Positions 16,308 to 26,836 of a DNA stretch of 30,855 nucleotides are shown here, piece after piece. Numbering within the stretch: the first letter of the stretch is position 1; each line of letters begins with the position of its first letter. The DNA is taken from NCBI GenBank assembly GCA_030560485.1, contig JAKTTS010000146.1, positions 1 through 30,855 on the forward strand, given 5' to 3'. The notes under the pieces were generated by a model. The model saw only the letters and a list, made by a program, of their open reading frames with translations. It searched no databases and was not told the DNA's origin. The stretch is from Ascoidea tarda (nom. inval.) (Eukaryota > Ascomycota > Saccharomycetes > Ascoideales > Ascoideaceae). A program made the position numbers and the translations under genes.

Positions 16308-16425
16308 CATTTTACCATCTCTTCTGTCACTGTATTCTCTTTGTTGTATCTCTTTTTTTGTTATTTAATATCTTCCCTTAAATGAATCAAAATATAAAAT
16401 TACAAAAATACAAATTACAATAATC

Positions 16426-19400
16426 ATGAAGTTACTACATCGTAGTTTCAAGCCGTATCTAGCGATTTTGCTTCTATCCGTATTTTGTTTCAATATAGTG
16501 AATGCTGATTATTCCCCTAAAATCTCCTCAAAGGATTTCTCCAATCCCCCCAAACAAATCATCTACTTCGAAGACACCTCCAACGTCTTGTACTTGGACG
16601 ACTTAGAGGGCCTGGTATACTTTTCTCAGAATGATGGAGAGTCTTGGGAAAAACTAAATTTCGATAATGAGGTTATCAAACTCATAGTCGTCCATCCCTA
16701 TAAGAAAAACATTGTTTACGCCTTCTCAGATTCAAAATACCAATTCAGGTCCATCAGTGCAGGAAAAGTTTGGAAAAAAATTGAAACCCCTGAACCTGTT
16801 CATATTTCTGATAATTTTTTTCAATCTCCTTCTATTGTTTTCCATGGCAAACGTCAGGATTACGCTCTATTCGCTGGTCAATGTATAGACGACAATTCAG
16901 ACAAAAAAGAAAAAGAAAAAGAAAAGAATAACGATTTCTGTTCAAGAAAATTCTATTACACAAGAGATGGCTTCCTAACTTTTAAAGAATTAACCACTGC
17001 TCATACTTGTATTTTCACTGAAGCCACAAATTTAATTAACGCTGAAGACCAAAAATCAGTAATCTGTTCCTCTGTCTATGACAATAAACATGGCCATTCA
17101 TTGGCAAAGTCTCTAGATTGGTTTCAAGATGATATCACTCATATTAACGCCGAAGGTGGTGTTCTAATAACTGGCATTGAACTATTGACTTCTGTAGACC
17201 ACTATTTAATTGCAATTGGTCACAACATCTTAACTACCGACAAAGAAACTGAAAACTTATTCATTTATATCTCTTATGATGGCAAGGCTTGGAAGGAAAT
17301 CTCTCTACCTGAAAACGTCAACTTTAGATCAAATTCCTTCTCAATCTTAAAGTCTTTTGTTAACTCCTTACACATCGATCTCAAAATTAATGGCATTGAT
17401 AACCTAGGTCAACTATTCTCTGCTAACCTTGACACCGGTTATTTCAATAAAATTCTTGACTACACTAACAGAGATCCTGCTGGAAATGTTGATTATGAAA
17501 CATTAGCCAGTATTGATGGCATTATTCTTTCTAATCAAGTCTCAAATGGCCAGTCTATCATCCTAGACGATTCTCTATCTTCCACTGTCAGATCAAAGAT
17601 TTCTTTTGATAATGGTAATTCTTGGGCTTTCTTAAAATTATCGGACTCCGATGATGATTTTCAATCTTGTAGAGGTGACACCTCTTGCTCTTTAAATTTG
17701 CACTCTATCGTTGAAAGAGCTGACAATTTTAAACCAAACAACATGATCGGAAAATACTATTCAAGTCCTGTTCCAGGCCTCTTATTAGGTGTTGGAAACA
17801 TTGGCTCCTCTTTAAAAGATTATGACTACAGCGATACCTATATGTCCAATGATGCCGGCTTATCTTGGGCCAAAACTTTGAATGGTCCTTATTTATTTGA
17901 ATTTGGTGATTCTGGCTCAGTCATTGTCGCAATTTCAGATTCAATTGAAACAAACTCAATCAAATATTCTAGAAATATGGGAAAAACTTGGAAACAAGTG
18001 TCCATTAAAGATTCAATCTACGCAAAGGTTTTAACAACCACTCCAGATTCTACTTCCTCCAAATTTTTAATCATTGGAAAAACTTCAAATGGAAAATACA
18101 AATCCATCTCTGTTAATTTTGATAACCTATTTGACAGAAAATGCGTGGAGAATGACATGGAAGATTGGTACGTTCCTTCTTTAAATGGCCAATCAATGTG
18201 TTTCATGGGCTACAAACAAAAATTCTCAAGAAAGAAGTCTGAATCCTACTGTTATGTTGGTAAGTTATACAATGAAGCTGAAGTAGTCCAAGAAAGTTGT
18301 CCTTGCGTTGAATCAGATTATGAATGTGCTTATGATTTTTCTAAAGATAACCAATCCGGAAAATGCATTCCTAACGATAATCTGTATTTTGAAAGTATAA
18401 AATCAAAAGAATGTGATGGCAAAACGGAAATATATTCGTTGCCTCCTTCTTACAGAAAGATCCCAGGAAACCAATGTTCCTCTATCAAAGGTTTGAATTT
18501 GGATAGCGATGTTGTTAAAAGATGTCCGAACTACGAAATTGATATGAATAATAAAAATGGCCCTCCAAAGGATATTAATCATGATGTTGCTGAAGGTGAT
18601 AAACAAGAAGCTACTGACTCTATGAATAATGGTAAAATTAAATCCTTGAACTTCCAATTTTCTGGAACCATTAAAGATTACATATATCTTGAAAGAGATG
18701 TGACTAAAGATAATCAAGACGAAACGATAGTATTATTAACAAGTGAAAATGAGGCTTATGTTACCCATGATCAAGGTGCTTCATGGGAACAAATCGCTCC
18801 CGGCGAAGAAATTATTTCTTTTAAATTAAATCCTTATAATTCAAATCACGTCTTTTTGTTGACAACAAATCAAAAAATTATCTATTCAATGGATAGAGCT
18901 GATAATTGGAAGTCTTTTAGAACTCCTTCTATTGATATTCCTGGCACATTTCCAATCTCTTTTCATCCAAAGAAACCATCGTGGTTGATTTGGACTGGTC
19001 AAACAGGTTGCGAAAATGCCAACTCCTTAACTTGTCAAACAAACTCTTATGTGTCGAGATCTTATGGAAAACGATGGGAAATACTTAAAAAAGGAGTTGA
19101 AAGATGTTCTTTTATTCAACAGCTTAACCTTCCAACTTCTGATATGCTAATATATTGCATTAAAAAAGGTAATAGTGGTCAAAATAAAGAATTGATTGCT
19201 TCAACAGATTTCTTTAAATACAACCAAGTATCTCTTGTGAAAAACTTGATAGATTATTCAATTGTTGACGGATTTGTGTTTGCTGCAGCTGAAGGAAAGA
19301 AAGATAATGATGAAATTAAAGCTTTTGTATCAATGGATGGAGAGACTTTTGCAGAGACTTTTTTCCCTCATAATGTTGATATGAACAAAAAGAAAACTTA

Positions 19401-21222
19401 TACTCTTTTGGGAGCTAAGTCAAAAGCCATATCCTTACATGTTACTACAAATTCAAGAGAAGGCACTGAATTTGGAACACTTTTAAAATCGAACTCTAAC
19501 GGTACCTACTTTATAGTTTCTCAAAACTACGTGAACAGGAATTCTGCTGGATATGTTGATTTTGAGCAAATAAGTTCATTAGAGGGTGTTGTGGTTGTAA
19601 ATATTGTTGCAAACTATAAGGAAGCAAGAAAAGGAGCAAAGAAAAGTCTAAAATCAATGATATCGCATAACGATGGCGCTCAATGGTCTTATATTCAACC
19701 ACCCAGTGTTGATTCAGAAAATAAGAAATACAAGTGTACTGGTCAACCATTAGAAAAATGTTCTTTGCACTTACATGGATTTACCGAAAGAAGAGATTAT
19801 AGAGACACATTTTCATCCACTTCAGCCACTGGCGTGATGATTGGTGTAGGTAATGTTGGTGATTCATTAGATCCATTTTATGAAGGAAACACATTTATCA
19901 CTAAGGATGGAGGTGTGACATGGAAGGAAATTAAAAAAGGAGTTTATCAATGGGAATATGGCGACCAAGGTACCATTATCGCTTTGGTAGCGGAACAGGA
20001 TAATACAAATATAATTTACTACACTATTGATGAAGGTGATACCTGGAATTCATATGAATTTACTACCGAAAAAGTTGTTGTTAATGACATTGCAACAGTT
20101 CCTTTGGATAATTCAAGAAAGTTTTTGTTGTTCACAACTATGCCAACCAGCCGTGGTGAAAGATCCCAGGTGTTCCAAGTTGATTTCACTAATTTATTAA
20201 AGAGAAAATGCAATCTAGATTTAAGAAATCCAGATGATGATGATTTTGAATTGTGGTCTCCAAAACATCCATTTTCGTCTAGTAATTGTCTATTTGGTCA
20301 TGAAACTCAATACTATAGAAAATTACCCAACAAGGAATGTTATATCGGTGATTCTATTGCTGACCCATATGTCATCGTTAAAAACTGTACATGTACAAGA
20401 CAGGATTATGAGTGTGATTTTAATTATTATCGTGATGAGCATGGTGAGTGTAGATTGATAACGGGATATTCACCTCCAGATCACTCCCAATACTGCAAGC
20501 AAAATAGAGACGCTATTGAATATTGGGTTCCAACTGGCTATAGACGTATTCCATTAACCACTTGTCAAGGGGGGAATGAGTTTGATAAAGTGGATCCAAT
20601 GCCTTGTCCTGGAAGAGAAGAAGCCTTTGCTTCGATTTATGAAAGAGGATTGCAGGGTTTAAAGTTGATTCTTTTAATTGCAGCTATTTTGGTTGGAAGT
20701 TTTGTTGTATTCTACATTGCTTACAGATACTACTACTATGCTCGATATGGACAAATTCGTCTTGATGAAAATAATGAGTTCACATTTACTGACGATACTT
20801 TGGTCAACAAAGCCAGCAAAGCTTTGCATGTTATAATGGTTAAGGCTACAATTCAATTAAACAGCGGATATGACTACAGCAAAGTTTATTTCGATACCAT
20901 AAGAGAAAGATTATATGGCAAGAAAATGTGGTCGTTTGATAGGTTTGCTCTTAAGAAAGATCGAAATCACAGATACACTCCTGTTGACGAAGAAAACACA
21001 AGTTCTGTTATCTTTGAAGACGGTTCTTCTGAAAATCTTCTTGGTGCTAGCGATGAGGTTGAAAGCATAAGTCCCTTCACTGATCTTGAGGGAGACAATA
21101 CATACAAAGACGACAGAGATACCAAAAAGAAAAAAGGAAAAAGTGTATTATTTCAGGATTATTTGATAGCTGACCAGAACAAAGATAACTTGCCAGGTCC
21201 ACCCACAGACAAGCTAACTTGA
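16426..21222 (+). CDS. VPS10: Vacuolar protein sorting receptor Vps10 (sortilin family)
   Basis: The 1598-residue type I membrane protein matches S. cerevisiae Vps10 (1579) along its length. It binds carboxypeptidase Y and other hydrolases in the late Golgi, carries them to endosomes and is recycled by retromer. A signal peptide covers residues 1-27. Two luminal VPS10 modules follow, each a propeller with Asp-box-like repeats (for example NDGESWEKL, NDAGLSWAK, KDGGVTWKE) closed by a Cys-rich segment (CPCVESDYEC about 626-635, CTCTRQDYEC about 1322-1331). A membrane segment at ~1412-1434 precedes a ~164-residue cytosolic tail. YSKV at 1484-1487 is a possible YxxPhi recycling signal, like YSSL in S. 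cerevisiae. The second module is better conserved than the first. It lies 364 bases before MDM1 on the same strand. Confidence 0.97.
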   Translation: MKLLHRSFKPYLAILLLSVFCFNIVNADYSPKISSKDFSNPPKQIIYFEDTSNVLYLDDLEGLVYFSQNDGESWEKLNFDNEVIKLIVVHPYKKNIVYAFSDSKYQFRSISAGKVWKKIETPEPVHISDNFFQSPSIVFHGKRQDYALFAGQCIDDNSDKKEKEKEKNNDFCSRKFYYTRDGFLTFKELTTAHTCIFTEATNLINAEDQKSVICSSVYDNKHGHSLAKSLDWFQDDITHINAEGGVLITGIELLTSVDHYLIAIGHNILTTDKETENLFIYISYDGKAWKEISLPENVNFRSNSFSILKSFVNSLHIDLKINGIDNLGQLFSANLDTGYFNKILDYTNRDPAGNVDYETLASIDGIILSNQVSNGQSIILDDSLSSTVRSKISFDNGNSWAFLKLSDSDDDFQSCRGDTSCSLNLHSIVERADNFKPNNMIGKYYSSPVPGLLLGVGNIGSSLKDYDYSDTYMSNDAGLSWAKTLNGPYLFEFGDSGSVIVAISDSIETNSIKYSRNMGKTWKQVSIKDSIYAKVLTTTPDSTSSKFLIIGKTSNGKYKSISVNFDNLFDRKCVENDMEDWYVPSLNGQSMCFMGYKQKFSRKKSESYCYVGKLYNEAEVVQESCPCVESDYECAYDFSKDNQSGKCIPNDNLYFESIKSKECDGKTEIYSLPPSYRKIPGNQCSSIKGLNLDSDVVKRCPNYEIDMNNKNGPPKDINHDVAEGDKQEATDSMNNGKIKSLNFQFSGTIKDYIYLERDVTKDNQDETIVLLTSENEAYVTHDQGASWEQIAPGEEIISFKLNPYNSNHVFLLTTNQKIIYSMDRADNWKSFRTPSIDIPGTFPISFHPKKPSWLIWTGQTGCENANSLTCQTNSYVSRSYGKRWEILKKGVERCSFIQQLNLPTSDMLIYCIKKGNSGQNKELIASTDFFKYNQVSLVKNLIDYSIVDGFVFAAAEGKKDNDEIKAFVSMDGETFAETFFPHNVDMNKKKTYTLLGAKSKAISLHVTTNSREGTEFGTLLKSNSNGTYFIVSQNYVNRNSAGYVDFEQISSLEGVVVVNIVANYKEARKGAKKSLKSMISHNDGAQWSYIQPPSVDSENKKYKCTGQPLEKCSLHLHGFTERRDYRDTFSSTSATGVMIGVGNVGDSLDPFYEGNTFITKDGGVTWKEIKKGVYQWEYGDQGTIIALVAEQDNTNIIYYTIDEGDTWNSYEFTTEKVVVNDIATVPLDNSRKFLLFTTMPTSRGERSQVFQVDFTNLLKRKCNLDLRNPDDDDFELWSPKHPFSSSNCLFGHETQYYRKLPNKECYIGDSIADPYVIVKNCTCTRQDYECDFNYYRDEHGECRLITGYSPPDHSQYCKQNRDAIEYWVPTGYRRIPLTTCQGGNEFDKVDPMPCPGREEAFASIYERGLQGLKLILLIAAILVGSFVVFYIAYRYYYYARYGQIRLDENNEFTFTDDTLVNKASKALHVIMVKATIQLNSGYDYSKVYFDTIRERLYGKKMWSFDRFALKKDRNHRYTPVDEENTSSVIFEDGSSENLLGASDEVESISPFTDLEGDNTYKDDRDTKKKKGKSVLFQDYLIADQNKDNLPGPPTDKLT

Positions 21223-21586
21223 ACATGATGTTTTTTATTGTATCATATATATAGATCAGAGATTTGTAGTTTTTCTTCATTTTATTTCGTTATTTTATTT
21301 TTTTTTTTATTTCTTTTTTTTACCCTATTTGCTACCAATATAATACACTGTTATAAAAACTGTTAACTGCCACCCTCCCGCTTCTGCAAACTTTTTGGGT
21401 TGATCCAGCTCCAAACCCTAAAAAGCATCACATTAACCCCCCAAAACTGCAGGGTTAGCTGATTTTTGTCAACAAAACAAAATCCAACAAGATCTGATCT
21501 GAAAAGGATGCCAAATCAAACACCAGCAACAAGTCTCAAAACAGGGCCTACGATCTACCAACTATTGCTCTTAGCTATCAGTGGAA
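21223..21586. other. VPS10 3' region and MDM1 promoter
   Basis: TATATATA at 21246-21253 just after the VPS10 stop could act as a 3'-end efficiency element, followed by poly-T. From 21360 the sequence is GC-richer, with no clear TATA box, and serves as the MDM1 promoter. Confidence 0.5.
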
Positions 21587-24500
21587 ATGAGCACTCAGCA
21601 GAATAGTGCCTTGGTGAAAGATACACTGACTACAGCCTTCACTCCAACTTCTCTCACAAGCTACGATAGAACAACCAAATCCCAACCTACCAATCTATCT
21701 AGATCCAACAATGGCCCCAATTATGACAGAAAAGTGAAAGACTACATAAATGTGTCGATTGATTATTTTCTACACACAATAATCCCTCAATTAAAATCCT
21801 TGAATTACTCCAAAATTTTCCTATTTCTCTTTAGTTTTTACATTTTAAAATTTTTTTATGCTAATTTCTTTAGAATATCCTTCATTTTATCCACATCATG
21901 GCTAATTATCTGTTGCTTCCTTTATAAAAAGTACAAGTCTCTAGTTAATCCCAGCGATGACTACAGAATCAATAATGACACATTTTTTCTTTCTAATCGC
22001 GATTCTCAAATTTCTATTCCCAAATTTGCCTTTCTTAAAAAAAAAAATTGGAATATGGAAATCAACAAACTATACTATAAAAATCCCAAGCTTGACCAAC
22101 CAATGTTTCCTGATTCATTTATTATATCCGATACGCTAGATGACATTATTAACTTCATTTTAAGGGATTTCGTATTAAAGTGGTATTCGAATATAAATAA
22201 AAGCGTTAACGACCTCAACGATAATGACCAATTTATTAATGAATTAAAGCTACTTATTCATCAAGCAATAAGAGTATTTAAAATAAGATTAGCCAATGTT
22301 GAATTTGCAGATTTAGTGATTTTAAGATTATTACCAATTATTGATGATCATTTTACAAAATTTGTGCAAGCTGAGAGCTTAGTTAAAGGTGGCAAATCAA
22401 ACGCTACTCATAGATTTTTAATGAGCTCAAAATCTCAAGCATATCAAAACAAAGCATTGACAGACACAAATGAATTAGATTTAATTGTGGCATTAAATTA
22501 TAATCGAGGAAAGTTGCATCCAGCCGTTAATAACTGTAAAAATTCTTTAAAATTCAATCAAATCGATAGAAAGAAATGGTTAAGAAATAAAGTAAGCCGA
22601 ATTCTACCCTATTTACTTCCAAAACAAATATGCGAATCACCTCCAACAATTATCTTGGTTAGGGAAATTTTAGCAAACTGCTGTATATTTCCAGCATTGG
22701 ATGTTGTTACTGAAGCAGATTTTTGGAATCAAATGATTGTTAAAACAGTTGGCGAGACATTAAAAGATAGAAGCCAAGTTATCCAGTTAAGAGCTGCACT
22801 AGAAGAACATTCAAAGGGACCATCTGAAAATGACAAACAATCTTCTTCAAATAATGGGCTAAATAGTGGAACGGTTAATAAAAATGATGATTCGGGAATT
22901 GTCAATTTATTGGATTATAAGATAACAATGAAAACTTATCAATCTTCTTTTGAAAAGTTTTTAAAGAGAATAAACAAATCTTCTTCTTCTTCCGAATTGA
23001 AGCAACTAAAGTATTACATTAATGTTCAATTAAATGTTGCTATGCGAAAGCAAAACAAAAGATTGGCTGCTTCTCAAATAAAAAAAACAGAATTACCTAA
23101 TGCAATAAGTGGATCTAATAGAGACAAGAATAGCACAAACCAAATTTATGATGAAAAACTAAAAGTATATATTGAGAGACTTGGTTTGGCTAGAAATGCT
23201 ATTAATGATAGATTGACTGAATTGATAAATAACATGAAACTTTCTAATACAAACCCGGCGATGTTAGGATTTGATTCAGAACTAGAAAATGGTTCAATAT
23301 CTTCTCCAATGCACATGAAAAGAAATTCAAGTTATTCATCAAGTTTGAATATGTTATTAACCAACAATTCTATGAAACAAGATCCAAGAGAGCATTTGAA
23401 ATTAATGAGCATTTTAAATGACCCGTCTTCTTTATCTTTCTTTATGGAGTTTATGGAACAAAAAGATCGATTGATGCTTCTTCAATTTTGGTTGATTGTA
23501 AATGGGATCAAAAATCCTCTTGAGGCTGATCCAACTACAGAGGACTTTAATGTACTATTTGAAGAAGATGATGATGTATATGTGGAAAAAATTATTGAAT
23601 CCATTGAAAATAATGATAATCAATCTCTTTTAAACTTTCCAGAAAGATACTTGAAAAAGAAATCTTTAAAAGTGCATGATGAAAGTGATTTTTCTAACTT
23701 TTTCTCACGAAATCAGGCTTCATTCCAAGACATTATTTTAATTTTTAACACCTATTTTTTAAATCCCTCGAACAAAAAAATTTTAAATATCACGAATCAA
23801 ATATATCAGAATGTTGAAGTATTTGCCCAGTATAACCAAATATTAAATTCTTTAGATGAAAGTTCAAAGTATAAGATAGTAGCAAATATTAATTTAATTC
23901 TCAAAAATCTTTATACAAAAGCTAGAAGCTCTGTTCTTTATTTGCAACTGAAAGCCTTTAAGTTGATGGATGAAAAGGATCTACCAGTTTTCAAAAAATC
24001 GGATATATTTTTAAAATTATTAGCTTCTGATAGTGGCAAATTTATGTTTTCCGATTCAAATAGTATGATGAATGAAAGTATAATTAATTCTAACGATTCT
24101 ATAATAAGAATGAATGTTGCAAAATATGCAACAATTGAAAGTGATGATGAATATTTCAATGAAAATAACGATTTTGAATACAATCCTCTTTTAAACAATA
24201 AAAATAGTAATAGAAATAGTATGGGTAGTAAAAACAACAGTGAGAATGAAAAGAACGTTAGCGAAGATGTTATAAATGCAATGGAGCATGCTTTGACTGA
24301 AATCGTCAAAAATACTGATAATTTTGATGCAATTTCATTGAAAAAAAATTTATTACCTAAAAGACAAAAATCCACTTCAAAGAAAAAATCTATTTCGAAA
24401 CCATCCGAAACTCAAAGTTTTGAAAGTAATGAATCCCAATCCAGTAGTAATTCGAAATCGCTGAATAATGATTTTGAATATGATACTATTTTCGGGAATG

Positions 24501-24615
24501 AAAACTCAGAATTGTTTGAAAGTGAATTTAGAGATAACATGACTATTTCAACAGGAAATAAGACTGTCACAAATGAAACTAAAAGTACCTTAAATTTAGT
24601 TAACACACATAAAGA

Positions 24616-24646
<31 letters not shown>

Positions 24647-26260
24647 AATGATGATGATAATGATAATAATAACAATAACAATAACAATAATTTAAACAGT
24701 AACTCTGACAAACACAATTTCGAAAATGAAAGATTAGCAAGCACAACTGATAGGTCCAAACTTCAATCAATGATGATTGATGAGTTACTACTAAATGATG
24801 ACGAAACCGATGATAGTGAGTCTATAATGTCTGGTGTCATAAGTGCTGAAAGCGGTGATGTTGAGTCAACCCAATTACATCTTGCAGCGCCTGGTGATCT
24901 TAGTCTCAAAGAGGAAATAACTAAGCTAGCTAATGATATTGAGAATTTGAATAAGCAAATGGTCATTCTTAATCCTTTATTAAAAAAGGCAGAATTAACT
25001 AATAATGTTACTGAGCTAAGAATTCTTAAAAAGTCCAAAATGAGTTTAGAAAGAGAGATCCATATTAAAGAACTTCAAAAACAGCAATATATTGTTCAGG
25101 AAAATGATAATAGTTTGTATGGAAAATCCAGAGTTTCTATTCAGTCCTGTATAAACGACTACGATAAAAGCGGAAAGCAGTTTACCTTATATATGATAGA
25201 AGTTCAAAAACTATCAACTGATAATAAAACAGTCACAGCAGGCTGGATTGTTGCAAGAAGATTCAATCAATTTTACAAACTACATGAATATTTTAAAAAA
25301 ATGTATCCAAATGTGAAAGACTTGAGATTTCCAAAAAAGAACGTTTTAGTATTAAATAAGATTCAACAGGAATTTGTCATTAAAAGCAGAAGAAAGCTTC
25401 TTGAAAGGTATTTGCAAGATTTATTAAAGCTTCCAGAAGTTTGTCAAAACAGAGCGTTTCGATTGTTCTTATCATCAGAAGATTTTAACAATGATATATT
25501 TAAGAAGAAATCTCTTTACAATTTGAAAGAAGCATATAATAATTCTGAGGTTACAAATATACATTCGACAGGATTCAATGGTAAAACAATAGAAAATGTT
25601 ACGACCAAATTATTCAATAGTATCATAAACGGGCTAGACTATTTGAATAGTGGTGTTGTAAATCCCAACAACATTCATAACGAGCAGTCTGGTTCAGCTA
25701 ATATTAATCAATATAGTGAAGAAGTTAATGCTATGCAAAACGAATTGGAATCTTATATGGAAGATAAAACCACTTTTGTCAAACCAATTTGTGATTTGTT
25801 TTTAAGTTTTTTTGGTTTGCGACACTCCAATAGCTGGATTAGAGGAAGAGCAATTTTAGTAATTTTACAACAACTATTGGGAAGTACAATTGAGAAAAAA
25901 ACGAGAGAATTTTTCAGACTGTATAAAAATGAACTACAGGTTATGAACTTGTTAGGAATGTTCAAAGACACACTTTGGCCTAAAAATACATTCTTCTTGG
26001 ATGATGAAAGTAGAGTTGAAAGAACAAAAATTGAGAAGATGCATGCAAAATATGAAGCTAAAATTCTTTTAGAAACAATTATAACAGATTTTGCCGGAAC
26101 AATTGTTGGAATGTCTAATTCAAAATATGCAGCATTTGAGGTGTATTCAATGCTTCAAAACGAGATATTGAATAATCATTTAATATATGAACTTTTTGAT
26201 GAAATACTTGGAGAAGTTTTTCCAGAAATTGGTTTTAATGATAATGATGGAAATTTATGA
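21587..26260 (+). CDS. MDM1: Mdm1, ER-vacuole contact protein (PXA-RGS-PX-Nexin C)
   Basis: From the ATG at 21587 the protein has 1557 residues, against about 1127 in S. cerevisiae. Mdm1 is an ER-anchored sorting-nexin relative (SNX13/14/25 family) that tethers the nuclear ER to the vacuole and marks lipid-droplet growth sites. Two hydrophobic segments at ~76-90 and ~96-113 fit the ER anchor. A PXA domain follows at ~180-400 (DDIINFILRDFVLKWYSNI), then an RGS-like helical domain at ~603-760 (SSLSFFMEFMEQKDRLMLLQ). A PX domain is at ~1180-1298 (GWIVARRFNQFYKLHEYF, LRFPKKNVLVLN) and Nexin C at ~1390-1545. The extra length is in low-complexity linkers between RGS and PX, including an Asp-then-Asn run. 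A coiled segment precedes PX (~1105-1165). Confidence 0.95.
24617..24690 (+). repeat. Asp-then-Asn codon repeat tract in MDM1
   Basis: GAT repeats with scattered AAT pass into AAT/AAC repeats, encoding an acidic run followed by an Asn run at about residues 1011-1034, in a linker outside the domains. Confidence 0.9.
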
Positions 26261-26836
26261 AATTCAAATTTTTTTTTGTTTTATTTTATTTTATTTTATT
26301 TTATTTTATTTTATTTTATTTTATTTTATTTTAGTTTCCATTTTTTTTAATTTTTGATCATCAATTATTAATTGGTCTTTTTTTGTATATTTATATTTAT
26401 GGTGATAGTGTTTTTGTGGTTATTTTAAAAGGAGATCCTAATATATTGCTTTTAGTTGCTCAACTTTGTTTTTCAGGAATACTGGGTTACGTAATTTTTT
26501 TAATTTAATTTAATTTAGTTTTTTTATCGCTTTATATAATATTTTTTTGTTTTAGTTTTGTTTTTTGTTTTTTGGAATCTAAAAATTAAACAAGAAAGAA
26601 ATAAAACAAAAAGAAAAAGGCATTAATGATTAAATCTATTTTTCAAATGTAATAGACATTATGAAATATAAATGTAGGCTTAAAGAACATAAAAAAGATA
26701 AAACAGGAATAAGACAAGAATGAATTATGAATGAAACAAAGTTTTTGACTTTGAGAGAAGGATAAAAAAATAAAAAAACAAAAATAAATTGAAAAACCAA
26801 CCAATCGATAGTAAATTTTTTGTTTTTGTTTCAAAA
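26261..26836. other. Convergent intergenic region MDM1 / arrestin-like
   Basis: This is T-rich, then A-rich DNA with a pentanucleotide repeat at its left end, and no supported gene. It holds the two 3' ends. Confidence 0.7.
26281..26333. repeat. (TTATT)n pentanucleotide microsatellite
   Basis: Ten perfect copies of TTATT are followed by a partial one, 20 bases after the MDM1 stop codon. Confidence 0.95.

Larger units (their letters stand above)
14460..16425. other. 2-kb divergent promoter region, PQ-loop gene / VPS10
   Basis: No convincing gene is seen in this long gap. It is AT-rich to about 15000, then mixed, then strongly GC-rich at about 15780-16060 (a hand count of 15901-15960 gives 41 of 60 G+C), then T-rich before VPS10. 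It holds an 11-base direct repeat (TAAGAGTTGG, 15439-15461), a CACGTG, a long G run and a TATA box. Confidence 0.7.

Noticed and set aside
16067-16318. 83-codon open frame, minus strand, from an ATG at 16316-16318
   Set aside because: It overlaps the VPS10 TATA box and leader, and is a reverse reading of T-rich promoter DNA giving Lys/Glu-rich residues.
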